A stretch of 64,000 nucleotides of DNA from Microthyrium microscopicum (Eukaryota > Ascomycota > Dothideomycetes > Microthyriales > Microthyriaceae), in assembly GCA_010405405.1 (NCBI GenBank), contig MU004232.1, positions 2,065,481 through 2,129,480 on the forward strand, written 5' to 3'. The notes under the pieces are model-generated. The model was not told the origin of the DNA and made no database searches. It saw only the letters and a list, made by a program, of their open reading frames with translations. Shown piece by piece: positions 1 through 15,758 of this stretch. How positions within the stretch are numbered: the stretch's first letter is position 1; each line of letters starts with the position of its first letter. The position numbers and the translations under genes were made by a program.

Positions 1-1837
1 CAAAGACCATCTTCTTCCTCGACTATTTGGATGTTTCTGAAGGGACCGACTCGAGCGCCGGCCCAGAGAGTGTGTAGAGTTTTGCCACTTTTGAGCGAGA
101 ATATTCGAATTGATCCATTGCCTTGGGCTGCGGCGATAATGCCTAGGTTCTGAGAGACATCAAACCCGAGGTCGGGTGCAGGATAGAGCCGGTTGTGATG
201 ATCAAATCTGTGAACTGGTTGAGTGAGAAGTCTAGTGGGCTGTGGCGCATTGCCAAAGGGTTTTCCAAATGGCACAAGCTTGTCCTTCATAAAGCGAAGA
301 TCATAGGTGAGGAGACAATCTTCGATGCCGTTGACGACAAGGTAGTTTCCGTTATAGTCAACGTAGGAAATGTTGGTAACCTGGCCTGGGTGACGTATTT
401 TCGAGTCCCCCATCGTATTAGAACGCATATCGTATCCAAAGACATGTCCCTTGAGCATGCCAGCACTAACGAGGTTATCGCCTATTAGTTTGATGGCTGT
501 AACACTCCCTAAATCATGGATCAATGGCTTTCGTAAGCAAGTGTTAGTGAAACAAGCGCCTTGACCGTAAATGGCGTGCTCAATTCCATTCTTTGTGCCA
601 GACCAGATTTCCAAAGTGTCAACCATATTTGGAACAATACGGGTGTCTGAACAATTTACAATCGAATGTTTTTCAAAGTTGATGCGGGTCTTTCGGTTCT
701 GAGGTCCGTAACGACAACCCACTTGGACACATGGCAATCTCTGGTCTACTAGGCAGCCGAACTCATGAGTTAGCACGCCGGACCGTGGTGGTGCTCTACG
801 AGAATTGCGTGCAAGAGCTGCTTGAGAAAAGCTGCTAGGACGAAACGCATTACCGTCAGGTTGGACCAGTGATTTTGTCAATGCAAGACATGGACCGTCC
901 CTGTCAAATAAAAACGACGCATGTCCAGGGACAACATTGAACCATCTTTCCACTGAAGCGTTTTGCCATAGCCCGATTTGCTTCACAGCGGTTAAATGGA
1001 GTCCAAAAGCATCAGCTGGAGGGACAGGATAGTGAGATTTATATGGCGTGCGGTGGTAGTAAAAGGGATAGTTTGTGTCCAAGCACGCAGCCCAAATTTG
1101 GTAATGACGTGTTGGGCCTATCATATCATACGCGGGTGCGACATATAGAATTTTCAGTAGTGGGTCATACTTAAAGGCTTGAACCTCTGCGTGTGGAAGT
1201 GCTGGATTTAGACAAGACGCATCCAATACAATTGCAGGATATTGTAGTGGATGAGGAAAATCGTCTGAATTAGCCGTCGCGCCGAATGTAGAAAGACAAT
1301 ATGAAGCTGCTGCTTCTTTTCTGCTTAGAAATTTGTGCGAGAAATTGGCTTCTTGGAGAACGACCGCTCCAGCAACTTGGTCTTTGAAACTCTCTTTGCG
1401 CTGAATGCGCGGATGGGCTTGGAGGTTTGCGAGTTGCTCTCGCTTTTTCTTGGCCAAGGTTCTGGTTTCATCCGCAGCTGATATTGTTGCATGAGTGTGG
1501 TCCTTTTGGAGGGTGAACCATTTTCCTTTGGACGCATCAAAGTGGAAACCTCTTGCCTCCATCAGCTGGTCCAAAGCACTTTGAGCAGGCTTTGGGTCTG
1601 GTTTTGGTTGCCGCGAACGCGGCCTGAACTCGCCAGTTCTGTAAACGATTAATAACCCATCTATGCCGATCCATTGAATGCAATGCGTGTTTTGAACTGT
1701 CGAGACTCGACGGTAGGAGTAACCATCACTTACATGGCGGAGTTGCCATCCTCGAGCAATGGCTTGCCATCTTGGTAGTCTTGATCCAGTCGCTGCCGCT
1801 TTCGTTGGCGGGCGCGGGCAGCACCGTTCTTTGCCAT
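1..1837 (-). CDS. WD40-repeat protein, DCAF4-like (C-terminus beyond the left edge)
   Basis: Exon 1 is 1837..1734 and begins MAKNGAARARQRKRQR, a basic N-terminus. It is spliced at GTAAGT to exon 2 (1638 down to at least base 1), which stays open to the window edge. A short motif near residues 60-75 (GFHFDASKGKWFTL) recalls the 'G-[FY]-Y-D-x-x-x-x-[RK]-[YW]-F' start of DCAF4-type substrate receptors of CUL4-DDB1 ubiquitin ligases. Blade-like segments follow, including VTAIKLIGDNLVSAGMLKGH, VTNISYVDYNGNYLVVNG and LGIIAAAQGNGSIRIFSL, as expected of a beta-propeller. The propeller reading is secure; the DCAF4 assignment rests on one short motif and is tentative. The stop codon is not in the window. 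It diverges from the tad3 gene across about 555 bp. Confidence 0.75.
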
Positions 1838-2392
1838 TGATTTTGTGGTGCAACCTGCCAATTTGTTAGTACGCTTTGCAAAGTCTCAGTGCTGTTCACT
1901 TGGACGCCAGTCGCTAGCCAGTGATTTCGCCAGGTCACACCAGGGTCACGACACATTCAAGATCGCCACGATATCGTGCAAACGTGAGACTTACTAGCTT
2001 TTAAAAGTGGCAAGCCTGGTTGAGAGTCCTATGAAGAGACAGTCATGCTGACTGGAAATAAAAAAGAAGGAGATAAGGGGCCTCGAGGTGGTGACAAAGT
2101 TGACATTTGCTCAAAAACCGGGTAGACACGTGACTAGTTTGTTGGTATAAAAGTTAGGGAAGTCGCATTTAGATCGCAACTTCCCGCCATGGCCACAATT
2201 GCAAACGGGAAGTTACGACGGGCGGGCCGCACCTGCCTTTGCCAGTCAACATGGCGAAGGCACCTGCCCCAGTTTCTGGAAGGCCCTCCTTCACCTCTCC
2301 CTCTTGGTCCTTGGATGTCGTGGATTCAAAACCTGTCTTCCTTCTTCTCGCTATGCCACCATCGTCAATATATCTTCCCCGACGGAGCCACC
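1838..2392. promoter_or_regulatory. Divergent promoter between the WD40 gene and tad3
   Basis: This 555-bp spacer separates two divergent genes. A palindromic E-box CACGTG lies at 2127-2132 and a TATA-like TATAAAA at 2146-2152, both placed to serve the rightward tad3 gene. An ATG in strong context (CCGCCATGG, 2189) lies 37 nt past the TATA element and is in frame with the preferred tad3 start at 2393, with no stop between them. The spacer may therefore contain the 5' end of the tad3 coding region. Promoter function is inferred from position and motifs only. Confidence 0.45.
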
Positions 2393-4266
2393 ATGGCGGA
2401 GATCGCTTCATCCCAGAACTCGCTCACCCTCAAGCCTGACGAAATTCCTCATGTTCGGCTCGATGGCCCGCTCAAGCGTTTGCGAACCCTTGCGGAGGTC
2501 CAGGCTTCAGACGAGACCAGTAAGTTGCTTGCCGCCTAGTGGTCAAGGCCTTTAACGTTAACCTCTTTATAGTCGAAGTCTACATCGCAGAATGTGCTCC
2601 GAAATCTACCAAGGTGGTTCTAGAGTATGCATATTCATGTTCTTGTTGATCTCGAGCCTAACCATGCTGCAGTGCAATGAAGCCATTGTTGCCAGAAGAT
2701 CACAAGAAAATTAACTTGGCCCATTTACGACGACCATGCACGTGTATTCAGCTACCTCCTCCTTTGCAGCCTCGCTTCTGTCCTCCAGGCTTTCTGGAGA
2801 CTCTTGTCAGCTCTCGACGTAAGAAAGGTGGTGCTAAAACAATCTTCGTACTCCTCTGCGCTACCTGTTTGGTCGAAGAAAAGCCATTGATGGACTCCAT
2901 TGAAATCTCCTTACATGACGCTGAACACCCACCGGGAAAACTCCACCGCATTCAAGTACCCCGTTTCGCTCCTACTTCCCCGGAGCAGGCTGAGAAATGG
3001 TCTCTGATGTACTGGCCAACCTCGTTCAAGAATAACAATCCATACGGCCCACATCCTCGCATAATCGCCTTGGCTGAGATCGAATTGACCGAAGAACGGG
3101 AGCTGAACGCAGAAGCTGGCATGAAGCTGGCTCGTCGAGCTGCCGCAGATGGAAAAGAGTGTGGACTAGGAGCTGCGGTCGGCGTTTGCGTTATTGAACG
3201 ATCACCAGAATATGGCGCTCGAGTGGTTGCTGTAGCATCGGATGGCCGTTATAGAGGCACAGCTGGTTGTCATGATGATGAACAGTGTGGAGGCCGTGGA
3301 AACATTCTCGCCCACGCTGTGATGCGGGCAATAGCCTTGGTCGCCTTGAAACGTCGTATCATTGATGGAAAGGCAGGGCCACCTGCAAATCCATTGATGC
3401 ATGCTACTCACATGAATGCTGTCAATCCTCCATCTACAGATGCGCCCAGCGCAACTATTGTCATGGATCAAACGGATTCGCACAGTGATGAAGAGTCTCC
3501 AACATCTCCTGTGTCCATGTCTGCTGCGCTCGAACCGCCTGTGAGAACAGTGCCTGCAAAGGAATTTCCTCCAATGCCATCCTCCTGCCTGGACCTGCTA
3601 CCTCATATGGACTCGTCTTCAAACATTTTCCTTGATTACCCGATAACCGACATGGAAAAAGAATACTTCGATAAACCCACTCTGGCCCCGAAAGGCTATC
3701 TTGCCCTCCAACTGGAACTCTACGTAACCCACGAGCCATGCATTATGTGCAGCATGGCACTCCTCCACTCGCGATTCGGCCGAGTGATATTCGAGAAAGA
3801 AATGCGGTCGACCGGTGCCCTCATCGCTGAACGCCCACCCATGCCATCCATTCTACCCATTTTAATCCCGCGAGAACAAGGCCCCGCTCCCACCAAGAGT
3901 GCCAAACGCCGCCGCAACCGCAAGAATTCGAAGATGCGCGCTCGCGCGATTGTCGAGGCTGAGAAGGCCCGTCCGCTCGGGCCGCCGATAGAATACGGCC
4001 TTTGGTGGCGCGGCCAACTCAACTGGAAGTTTTTATGCTGGCAATGGCGCCAGGATCGTGTAGGCTTTCCCGACTCTCGACCTTCTTCTTCGAACATGTC
4101 TACTACCGGCGCGGGCACACCTTCTATTGAATGGGCCCCGTTGGACCGCGGTGGCCCAGATCCGCGTTCCAGCATGTCTGACTCTCGGCCCTCTATGGAG
4201 GACGACCTGATCGACCGCATTCGGAGCATGACCCTCGACAATCTGGACCAATACACCCACGTTTAA
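2393..4266 (+). CDS. tad3: tRNA-specific adenosine-34 deaminase subunit Tad3
   Basis: Three exons (2393..2519, 2573..2624, 2673..4266) give 590 residues. Tad3 is the non-catalytic partner of Tad2; the heterodimer converts wobble adenosine 34 of tRNAs to inosine. The cytidine/deoxycytidylate deaminase fold is visible: HAVMRAI near residue 274, where family catalytic subunits have H-A-E, and the zinc-binding PCIMC near residues 415-419 followed by ALLHSRFGRVIF. Valine in place of the catalytic glutamate is the hallmark of the Tad3/ADAT3 side. About 120 low-complexity residues lie between the two zinc-ligand motifs, making it much longer than yeast Tad3 (about 320 aa). The C-terminus (GLWWRGQLNWKFLCW, then a Ser-rich tail) is typical of filamentous fungi. 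Start 2393 has context CACCATGG; an in-frame ATG at 2189 would add 68 residues. Confidence 0.9.
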
Positions 4267-5362
4267 GCCATCGCATGCTACCTCTTAGATATCTTCCACG
4301 CCCCATCCTCCTGCGTGAGGGTTTGACGAATCTGCTAAGAGCAAATTCTACTTTTCCCTCTGGCTTGTTTTCATGTATAAGATACCCACTTTGTTTTTTT
4401 CTCTTGTTTTTACTCCCTCTTTTGCCCGGTTCAGATTAGATATCCCAGAATCAGTCGGCTTACAGCATGGTTGTTGGAATGCAGGGCACACATACAACTG
4501 TCTCTTTTCTTTTCTTGTCAAATATTGCATAGCGATGGCTGCATGGGCACAAATACACGACCCGTTTATGGACTGGTACCATAGAGTTTTACTGCATAGC
4601 ATGGCGTTAGACACGAGGGGTCCTTTGTCTCATGACAAGCGTTTTTGTCGACAGGCGCAAACCACTTGTTGATGATGATGGATGACGGGACTATATGTAT
4701 GATAGACACGAATAAAGCAATATGTACTATCATCTCTCTCTATTTCGGTGACTTCGGGATTGCTAGACTTGCCACTACATTGAAACAGGAGAAGTAAATA
4801 ATGATTTAACTGATTTCATTTGCTAAAATTGGCGCTCAGGTTGACTGGAGCACCTTTTCCCAACGCACCACAATCATAACAATACTCTATCAAATAATAA
4901 CGAGCAGAATGTCTCCAGCAAGCAAACAACAACACCATGCTGCCAGAAGTAATCCAATCCACCGTTTTGTTGTTGATACTCCCACCTCTTTCTTTCCCTT
5001 CCTCTTTCTAAGCAACAATAGATAAAAAGCAAGGCTATCTATATGGGATACTAGTTGTACAAGAATCGAGCTTTTTTCCGTAGCAAAAAGCAGGGGGCTT
5101 TTGTGGGTTGTATCCAGTTTCCGTAGTCTCTTTTTGTCTATATCCTGAAATCATGATAATTCGTTGTCCGCACTGTAATGTTGGTGGCCCTCTCTCCAGT
5201 CGTCATGTGTATCTTATACAACGATTCGCACACGCTCTTGAACTGCACATGGGAATGCAATTTGCTCGCCAAAGGCGCGAATCGGCAAATCATGCAAACA
5301 ATGTGTACTGCCAACAACAAACACAAGAATCAAAACACGTTCTTTCTTCACACATCTTCTTC
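4267..5362. other. Convergent intergenic region, no gene seen
   Basis: About 1.1 kb between the stops of tad3 (+) and the demethylase (-). It is T-rich and A-rich in patches and presumably carries both 3' UTRs. Short frames here have no recognisable motif or splice partners. Confidence 0.5.
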
Positions 5363-9859
<4,497 letters not shown>

Positions 9860-10816
9860 GATCAACAAGCCTTCTTGGCAATCATGAAGTAAGGTGGTGG
9901 AGAGCGTGGAGTGCGTGCGGGAATGGTCGAGATTGGGGCAATGCCTGAGCAGTTGGCGGCTGGGGCTCGAGAGTGACGGTCAAGGACGCGACCTGGCGCC
10001 TGGTAGGTAGAAGGAAAGAAGAGGTAGAGAGAAGAAGAGTCCAACCGCGTATGGTTGTGTGCGCAGTTGGAGAGCAGCAGAGGACAGCAGGAAGAGTGGA
10101 GTGGAGAGAGAAAGAGAGAGGTGGTAGTTGGTAGGAGTGGTGATAGCAGTAGCGTTTTGGAATGAGTCTAGTTAGTGCAAGCCAGCAGCCAAGCACCCAT
10201 CAAATCGATTTGGCAGGAGCAAATGCCTGATGCAATGGCCAGCCGGGGAACCACTGCTGGCTGTGACTGCCTAATCGAGGTCAAGTCGTCCATTAGGTTT
10301 AGGGCTGGAACGTTGACCCCATTATCTTCCGATTTGTTCCTGGCTTGTCGCTTGGAGCGGCTCTCAATTGGTGTTTTATCCAGAAATACAACCACCATGT
10401 TCCCTGATCTATTGAGCTTGCCGCACACTAGGAATATTAGATAATTACAATGAGTTTTGTATTATCACTATACGCTAACAGATCTGAGAGTTGGTGTTTT
10501 CCTTCGCTCTCTGCCACACTTGGTAGCCTGCAACATCCCAAAACTACTATATACATGTTCCAAACGCTCTAACCAAACATTGTTCCTTTCCTGTTGCAAA
10601 CTGACAAGTGACATCTGCCGCTAGAGCTCTCATGATAAGACGCCAGAGGTGTGCCTTTTGAAGAGTGACAAAGTAAAGAAAGTAGCATCGCTCCGCCAAC
10701 GCCTCTGCCCTATTGATGAACAAGAACGAATGGGGTAATAATGTAAAAAAAGACTGATGAGGCAAATTATAAAGGACAACATGCAATGAAACAAAAGACA
10801 GGTAGTCCACGTCGTG
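9860..10816. promoter_or_regulatory. Upstream region of the demethylase
   Basis: About 0.96 kb between the demethylase start and the stop of the Ca2+/H+ exchanger, both on the minus strand. Positions 10010-10150 are purine-rich on the + strand (runs of GAGA and GAAAGAGAGAGG), so CT-rich on the sense strand of the demethylase, a common feature of fungal promoters and 5' leaders. No coding sequence was recognised. Confidence 0.4.
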
Positions 10817-12612
10817 TTAACTCGACCCACAATCAGTAGCGGCTGCTACTGGATAGAACCAAGCAGCAACAGCTATGATGATGTACAGAGCCATAAGCAG
10901 TACACCCTCGAGCCAGTCTAGAGATCAAATTAGTTATACACCAGGTCAGGCGGAAATGCTGGTACTTACGACTTTTGCCATCTCCGATCAGGTAGTTGAC
11001 CAAGATGACAGCAACAAACAGAACAGCAATCTGGAAGTCATCAAACACCAAGGTCATATCCTGACCCATACCCCAGCCAATGACAACCATGAGAGGCAAC
11101 ACAAACAGAGCAATCTGCATGCTTGATCCAACAGCAACACCGATGGCAAGATCCATCTTGTCGCGCATAGCGACAGTGACAGCAGTTGCGTGCTCAGCAG
11201 CGTTACCGACAATTGGAAGAAGAATCAGACCAACGAAGTACTGCGAGATAGGATACTTGCAGGTGACACCGTTGATACTGGAGACTAGGAACTCGGAGCA
11301 GACACCAATGAGAGCAGTGGCCAGGCAGAGTGTAAGCAATGCACCCATGAAGGTAAGATTTGGCTCTTCCTCGTCGTCGTGTTCAGGCTTTTGGACTGAG
11401 CGGTTTTCATTTTGAACTCCACCACCAGAGTGAGCTCCTGCAAAGCCTCCCATTTGAGCGATGCTCTTTCGGAAATCCTTCGGGGGGCGACGCTTCTCAA
11501 CCTTCTGACTGGGCTCGTTGAACTGTGCGCGATGTGTCTTAAGCTGGAAGAACAGGAAGGCACAGTACACTATCAAAAGAATGATTGATGTGCCGTGAGA
11601 TAGCTCTTCATCTGCGTTCGACTTGGATGGATCAAAACCGTTGCCCCAGGTATAGGCGGTAGGAATGATCAGAGATCCAACAGCCAAGGCCAGAAGACTG
11701 GCAGCAGTCTGAGCAACAGTCTCGTTAAAGAACTGCTCCACTCGGTTCAATCCGCCAAAGAAGAAACACATGCCCAAAACAAGAAGCAAGTTGGAAAGCA
11801 TACTGCCAATGAGCGAGGTTTGGACGATAATGATTTCACCTTTGGTCAAGGCAATGACACCGACAATAAGTTCGACAGCATTACTGAATGATGTTAGTAA
11901 TAGAAAATAGGCAAGCAACGTAAACATACCCGAAACTGGCATTGAGCAATCCACCCAACACTTCGCCGACACGTAGTGCCACTTCCTCAGTGGCCATACT
12001 CAGCATCGCAGCAAGAGGAACAATGGCAATGAAATTAATCAAGAAGACAGCCAAAGGATCGACGTTGGTGAAGTTTAGACCGATGCCGACCGGAGCTGCA
12101 ATCAAGAGCCAGTTGATTGTGTACCAACGTGGGAATAGGACATGTCGTAGCTGTTGTCCAACGGGTATAGGGTCGTCCAAAAACATTTTTCTATATAAAC
12201 GTTTCCATCGGCCGTCTTTTTTCCCGTCATGATATTCTTCTTCGCGAGAGGTAGGCGACTCTGCAGTGAGATCATTCTTTTCCAAATCCGTGGTGCTCCG
12301 ATTTTCACCATTATTCCGACGGATCGCACCGCTACCTTCTCCATTGCTTACTGGCGCAAAGTCCTCTGCTTTTGTTGTTTTATTGAGGTCAGTGGGCGAG
12401 AAACTCAAGTCATGGGTGTTTGTACGACTGTCCGGTGCAGTTTGAGCATGATGGATTGCTTCTTCAGTGCCGCCGTCATTGACATCCCGTTCGACGTCGG
12501 TCTGGGCTCGGCGCGGTCGGTCAGAACCACCCCAAAAGTTGTAGTTTCCTTTGCTGGCTTCGCGTCTAGCTTGGCGTCTCGTTGCTCCTATATTAACTGG
12601 AGCAGATGGCAT
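10817..12612 (-). CDS. Vacuolar Ca2+/H+ exchanger, CAX family (Vcx1-like)
   Basis: Three exons (12612..11930, 11883..10970, 10917..10817) give 565 residues. The CAX signature begins across the first splice joint (NASFGNAVELIVG, then IVQTSLIGSMLSNLLLVLGM), with its mirror half later (LPIVGNAAEHATAVTVAMRDKMDLA, VGSSMQIALFV). The two alpha-repeats and about eleven hydrophobic segments match exchangers that use the proton gradient to load Ca2+ into the vacuole. The C-terminus ends WLEGVLLMALYIIIAVAAWFYP, the usual last helix. A hydrophilic N-terminal region of about 200 residues precedes the first membrane segment; such extensions are autoinhibitory in plant CAX proteins, which is only an analogy here. 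The start at 12612 (MPSAPVNIG) has no in-frame ATG nearby; longer 5' readings need non-ATG starts. Confidence 0.92.
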
Positions 12613-15600
12613 GGTTAGTAGAGTTGATAAAACTCCCCATAGTTGAGCGCAACTAGATGCGCACGAGTGGAGAGTAAGATGGATGCAGGAGGGACTGACA
12701 GTGTGACATAGCGCTACGAGGATGGGTGCCGGGCTAAATTTATTACAAAGAAGCTTTGGCGCGCTTTTGTGATCCTGCGAAGGGTACAAACAACTAGGGC
12801 AGCTTGCTTTGGTCAAACGACGATTATCCACTTGGTGCAAGCTTGATTGAACGTCAAGTTTGATGTTGAAAAGGCTTTTGGTAGAATGGCGAACAAAGTA
12901 CCGTGTAGCGAAGTATTTTGTACTAGAGGGCTTCGATTTGGCTCTCTATTCACTTCAATGTTAGTAGGTGATCTCGACGCTGTAGGCTGTAGGTAGCCTA
13001 TGTCACCGCCTCAATTACGCCGCTCTCAATTTCTGTTCAGGCTCTAGTTTCACTGAGCCACAGAAGCTTAGGAAACAAAATGGATGATGATTGTGGGGCG
13101 AGGCGGGTTCGAGGTGGATTTGGCAGTGATACGGAGTATCCAGTTGCATATGCAGCTTAGAGGCGGGCTGGAGGAAGGATATTTTACCTATCAAGAAGCT
13201 CAAAAGGTGAAATTTTGGGGCTGTGCACTGAGGTGTCCTCGCAGGGCCTCTACTGCAAAAGTGGTTGGCGCGACAGGGGAAGTGTAGATGACGTTCGCGT
13301 CAATTGAGTAAGGAGGTGAGCGCGAGATTCCGCAATCCAATGCGCGCAAGGAGGGCCGAAGTTAAAGTGATAGATTGAGGTAGGAAAGAAGTTGATTAAG
13401 AGAGAAGGCAAGTTGAAAGGAGGTTGAGAGAGAAAGAGCGAAGGCAATGGTCAAGTCAAGGTCAAGACTCAAACAGAGCTTGATTGACTTGGCATGAGCA
13501 GCGTTTGCTGGCACGTTGGCAGGAGGAATTCTACCAAGGTCCAAGACAGATGAGCAGCGAGCAAGGCGCGATCCATGACCATATTCTCCTTGGCAATTCA
13601 GTCCTTGACAAAATTACTGGTGAGCGGGAAGAAGCACAAAGATCAAGCTATCCGCTAAGCATCTAGCGACTGAGTTGGCGCATAGCACGGTCGGCGCAGG
13701 CTTACCCGCGTCGAAAAGGAATCGGTTCAATTCGTACTGCGTACAGCATCTGTCCAATTCTCGTATTACGATTTTGAGTATCTTAATCCAGACCTGCTTA
13801 TGAATTGCCTAATGAATCACAAGTCAGGATAGCTTCCAGGCCAAGAAGAAACCAGGATTCAATTCAACGGCCATTTGGGGTTGCAATCACCGAATTCTCA
13901 GCCATTGGCTCATTTGGGATCTGATAATCATGGAGTTGTGGCTCTCACATCGAAATGTTAACGGGTTAGCTTCACCAGGATACGCTTCTAGTACGCACGG
14001 AACCGAGCCTTCCAACCGCTTGCTACCATTGATATGTCACAGCTACCATATGCAGTATTTGAATTACTTACACCAAGCCTCGATACATGCCTCTGATATT
14101 ACAACGACTGATGCACGTCTAGGATGGCTCGTTTCTTGGTGATGTCATGAAACATTACGATTCAAAACCGGGCATTGACAGCAAGAGCAGGTGTGCCGTG
14201 TCGCTGCACAGTCTGCAGCGAAGCCCAGAAGAATGGCTGTCGGATTGCAGCGATCAGGGGTTGAGAGATCTTGGCGGCTACTTTTACCGCTCAATCTTCC
14301 CCATAACCGCCAATCGGGCACCAGCATCTCTACTTCAGTCTTCCAACCACGCGATTGATCTTGCTTTGCCCCTTCGCACAACCGCCTCGCCTTGCATCGT
14401 GTACTCCAATACACACGTCATTGTACTCCAAAAGATACAGGAGCTTGGTTCAATTGCACTGTTATGGGACACGAGATATCATGTTGATACCCGAGGTCTG
14501 ACGAAATGCGGGTGACAAAGTGATACCAGATCTGCCGTGCTGCTTCAAGAACCCACCATCCGATTATCTATCCACCTCGACTATAGTAAGAAGAAAGCTT
14601 GAGTCGAGTTCTCATTTAAACGAGTCAGGCGATACCTTCCTCAACACTGATCGAACGGTACCATGGAGTGCAACGACGTGTTCATCGTGTAGTAAGTGTC
14701 AGAAACCTCAATCCTCCCGACAGTCGACGTCTTTCCTCCATGCTCAGTCACAGGCTTACCAAGATGCGCGGAACCTCTACATCTGGTGCGGTGCCAGGAC
14801 AGAGTTTGCTTTCGTTGCGGATCACTGTGTGGCATTTTTTATCTCCCCTTCAATATAGTGGCAGGCTGCTTCGGCGTGCCAGCCCCAGGAAAGGACCATT
14901 GCCATGATTGTATTGTGCATGCACCAGTGGGAGAAGTATTATGGCAATAGGCACGAAGAGATTGGAGGGATGCATTGCTACTACCGCGGGGCTGGCAAAG
15001 ATGGGAGAGTAGAGTCGTCGCAATTACTTGATCGGGTAAGTGAGTGAGGCTCGTGAGAGGTTGTTGATTTATGGGGCTGGGATGGATAAGATCGCTGTGG
15101 ATATGCCCTATGTTGGCAGGGTAGGTTTAGGAGCTTTGGTAATGGTCAAAGTCTTGAAAAAGGCGTATCCTGGTCTGTTAAGTTGAAAGTGATAGCTTTG
15201 GTGAAAGGTACTTATGTTGAGAAGTAAAATGATTGCACTCACTGAGGCTTGACAAAACCTACAGATTCACTGTTAATAGGCTGATGCTACAAGAAACACA
15301 AATACCAGAAAGACATCCCGTAGATATCATAGAAAAAGCAGGATCACCAAAGTCGTCGTATTTGATGGGCAATGCCTTCATTTAGTACTAAATTTTCGAC
15401 GCCAGCACACACGACAATCGACTTCTGTGTTCCGCTACACTAAACTTACTTGCCGCGACATCAACGTGTCTTTATCCCTCTATATTGTTTGCTCTATAAT
15501 TACTGAATCACATGTACCCTGCCCTTCAACAACCTTGATCTTCCCCTGTAGTAACGGAAAAATGATATACAAGAACATAACATCACTGACTAGACGTAGA

Positions 15601-15758
15601 GAATCAAGGAAATGGAGAGAAGCTGCAACAGACAATAGCCGATCTGGCCATTCAAGCACCGTATCATTCCAATGCTAAACTAACGGTAATATCTCTTTCA
15701 AGAGAATCCAAAGTGAGTCTACCCAGACCCCTTGTTTTTCTACAGTAACACATTACCG
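12613..15758. other. Intergenic stretch of 3.1 kb with no convincing gene
   Basis: This separates the exchanger promoter from the Nup49 stop. Several overlapping frames of 60-120 codons occur (for example around 14147-14858), but their translations have no domain, no signal peptide and no coherent composition, and they overlap on both strands. I read the stretch as regulatory and 3' sequence, possibly with decayed gene remnants. An unrecognised lncRNA cannot be excluded. Confidence 0.45.

Noticed and set aside
3720-4256. 178-codon minus-strand frame
   Set aside because: Shadow of tad3 across its conserved PCIMC motif.
14147-14858. Two adjacent 110-122 codon plus-strand frames
   Set aside because: No recognisable domain, no splice signals joining them, and overlapping frames of similar length on the other strand.
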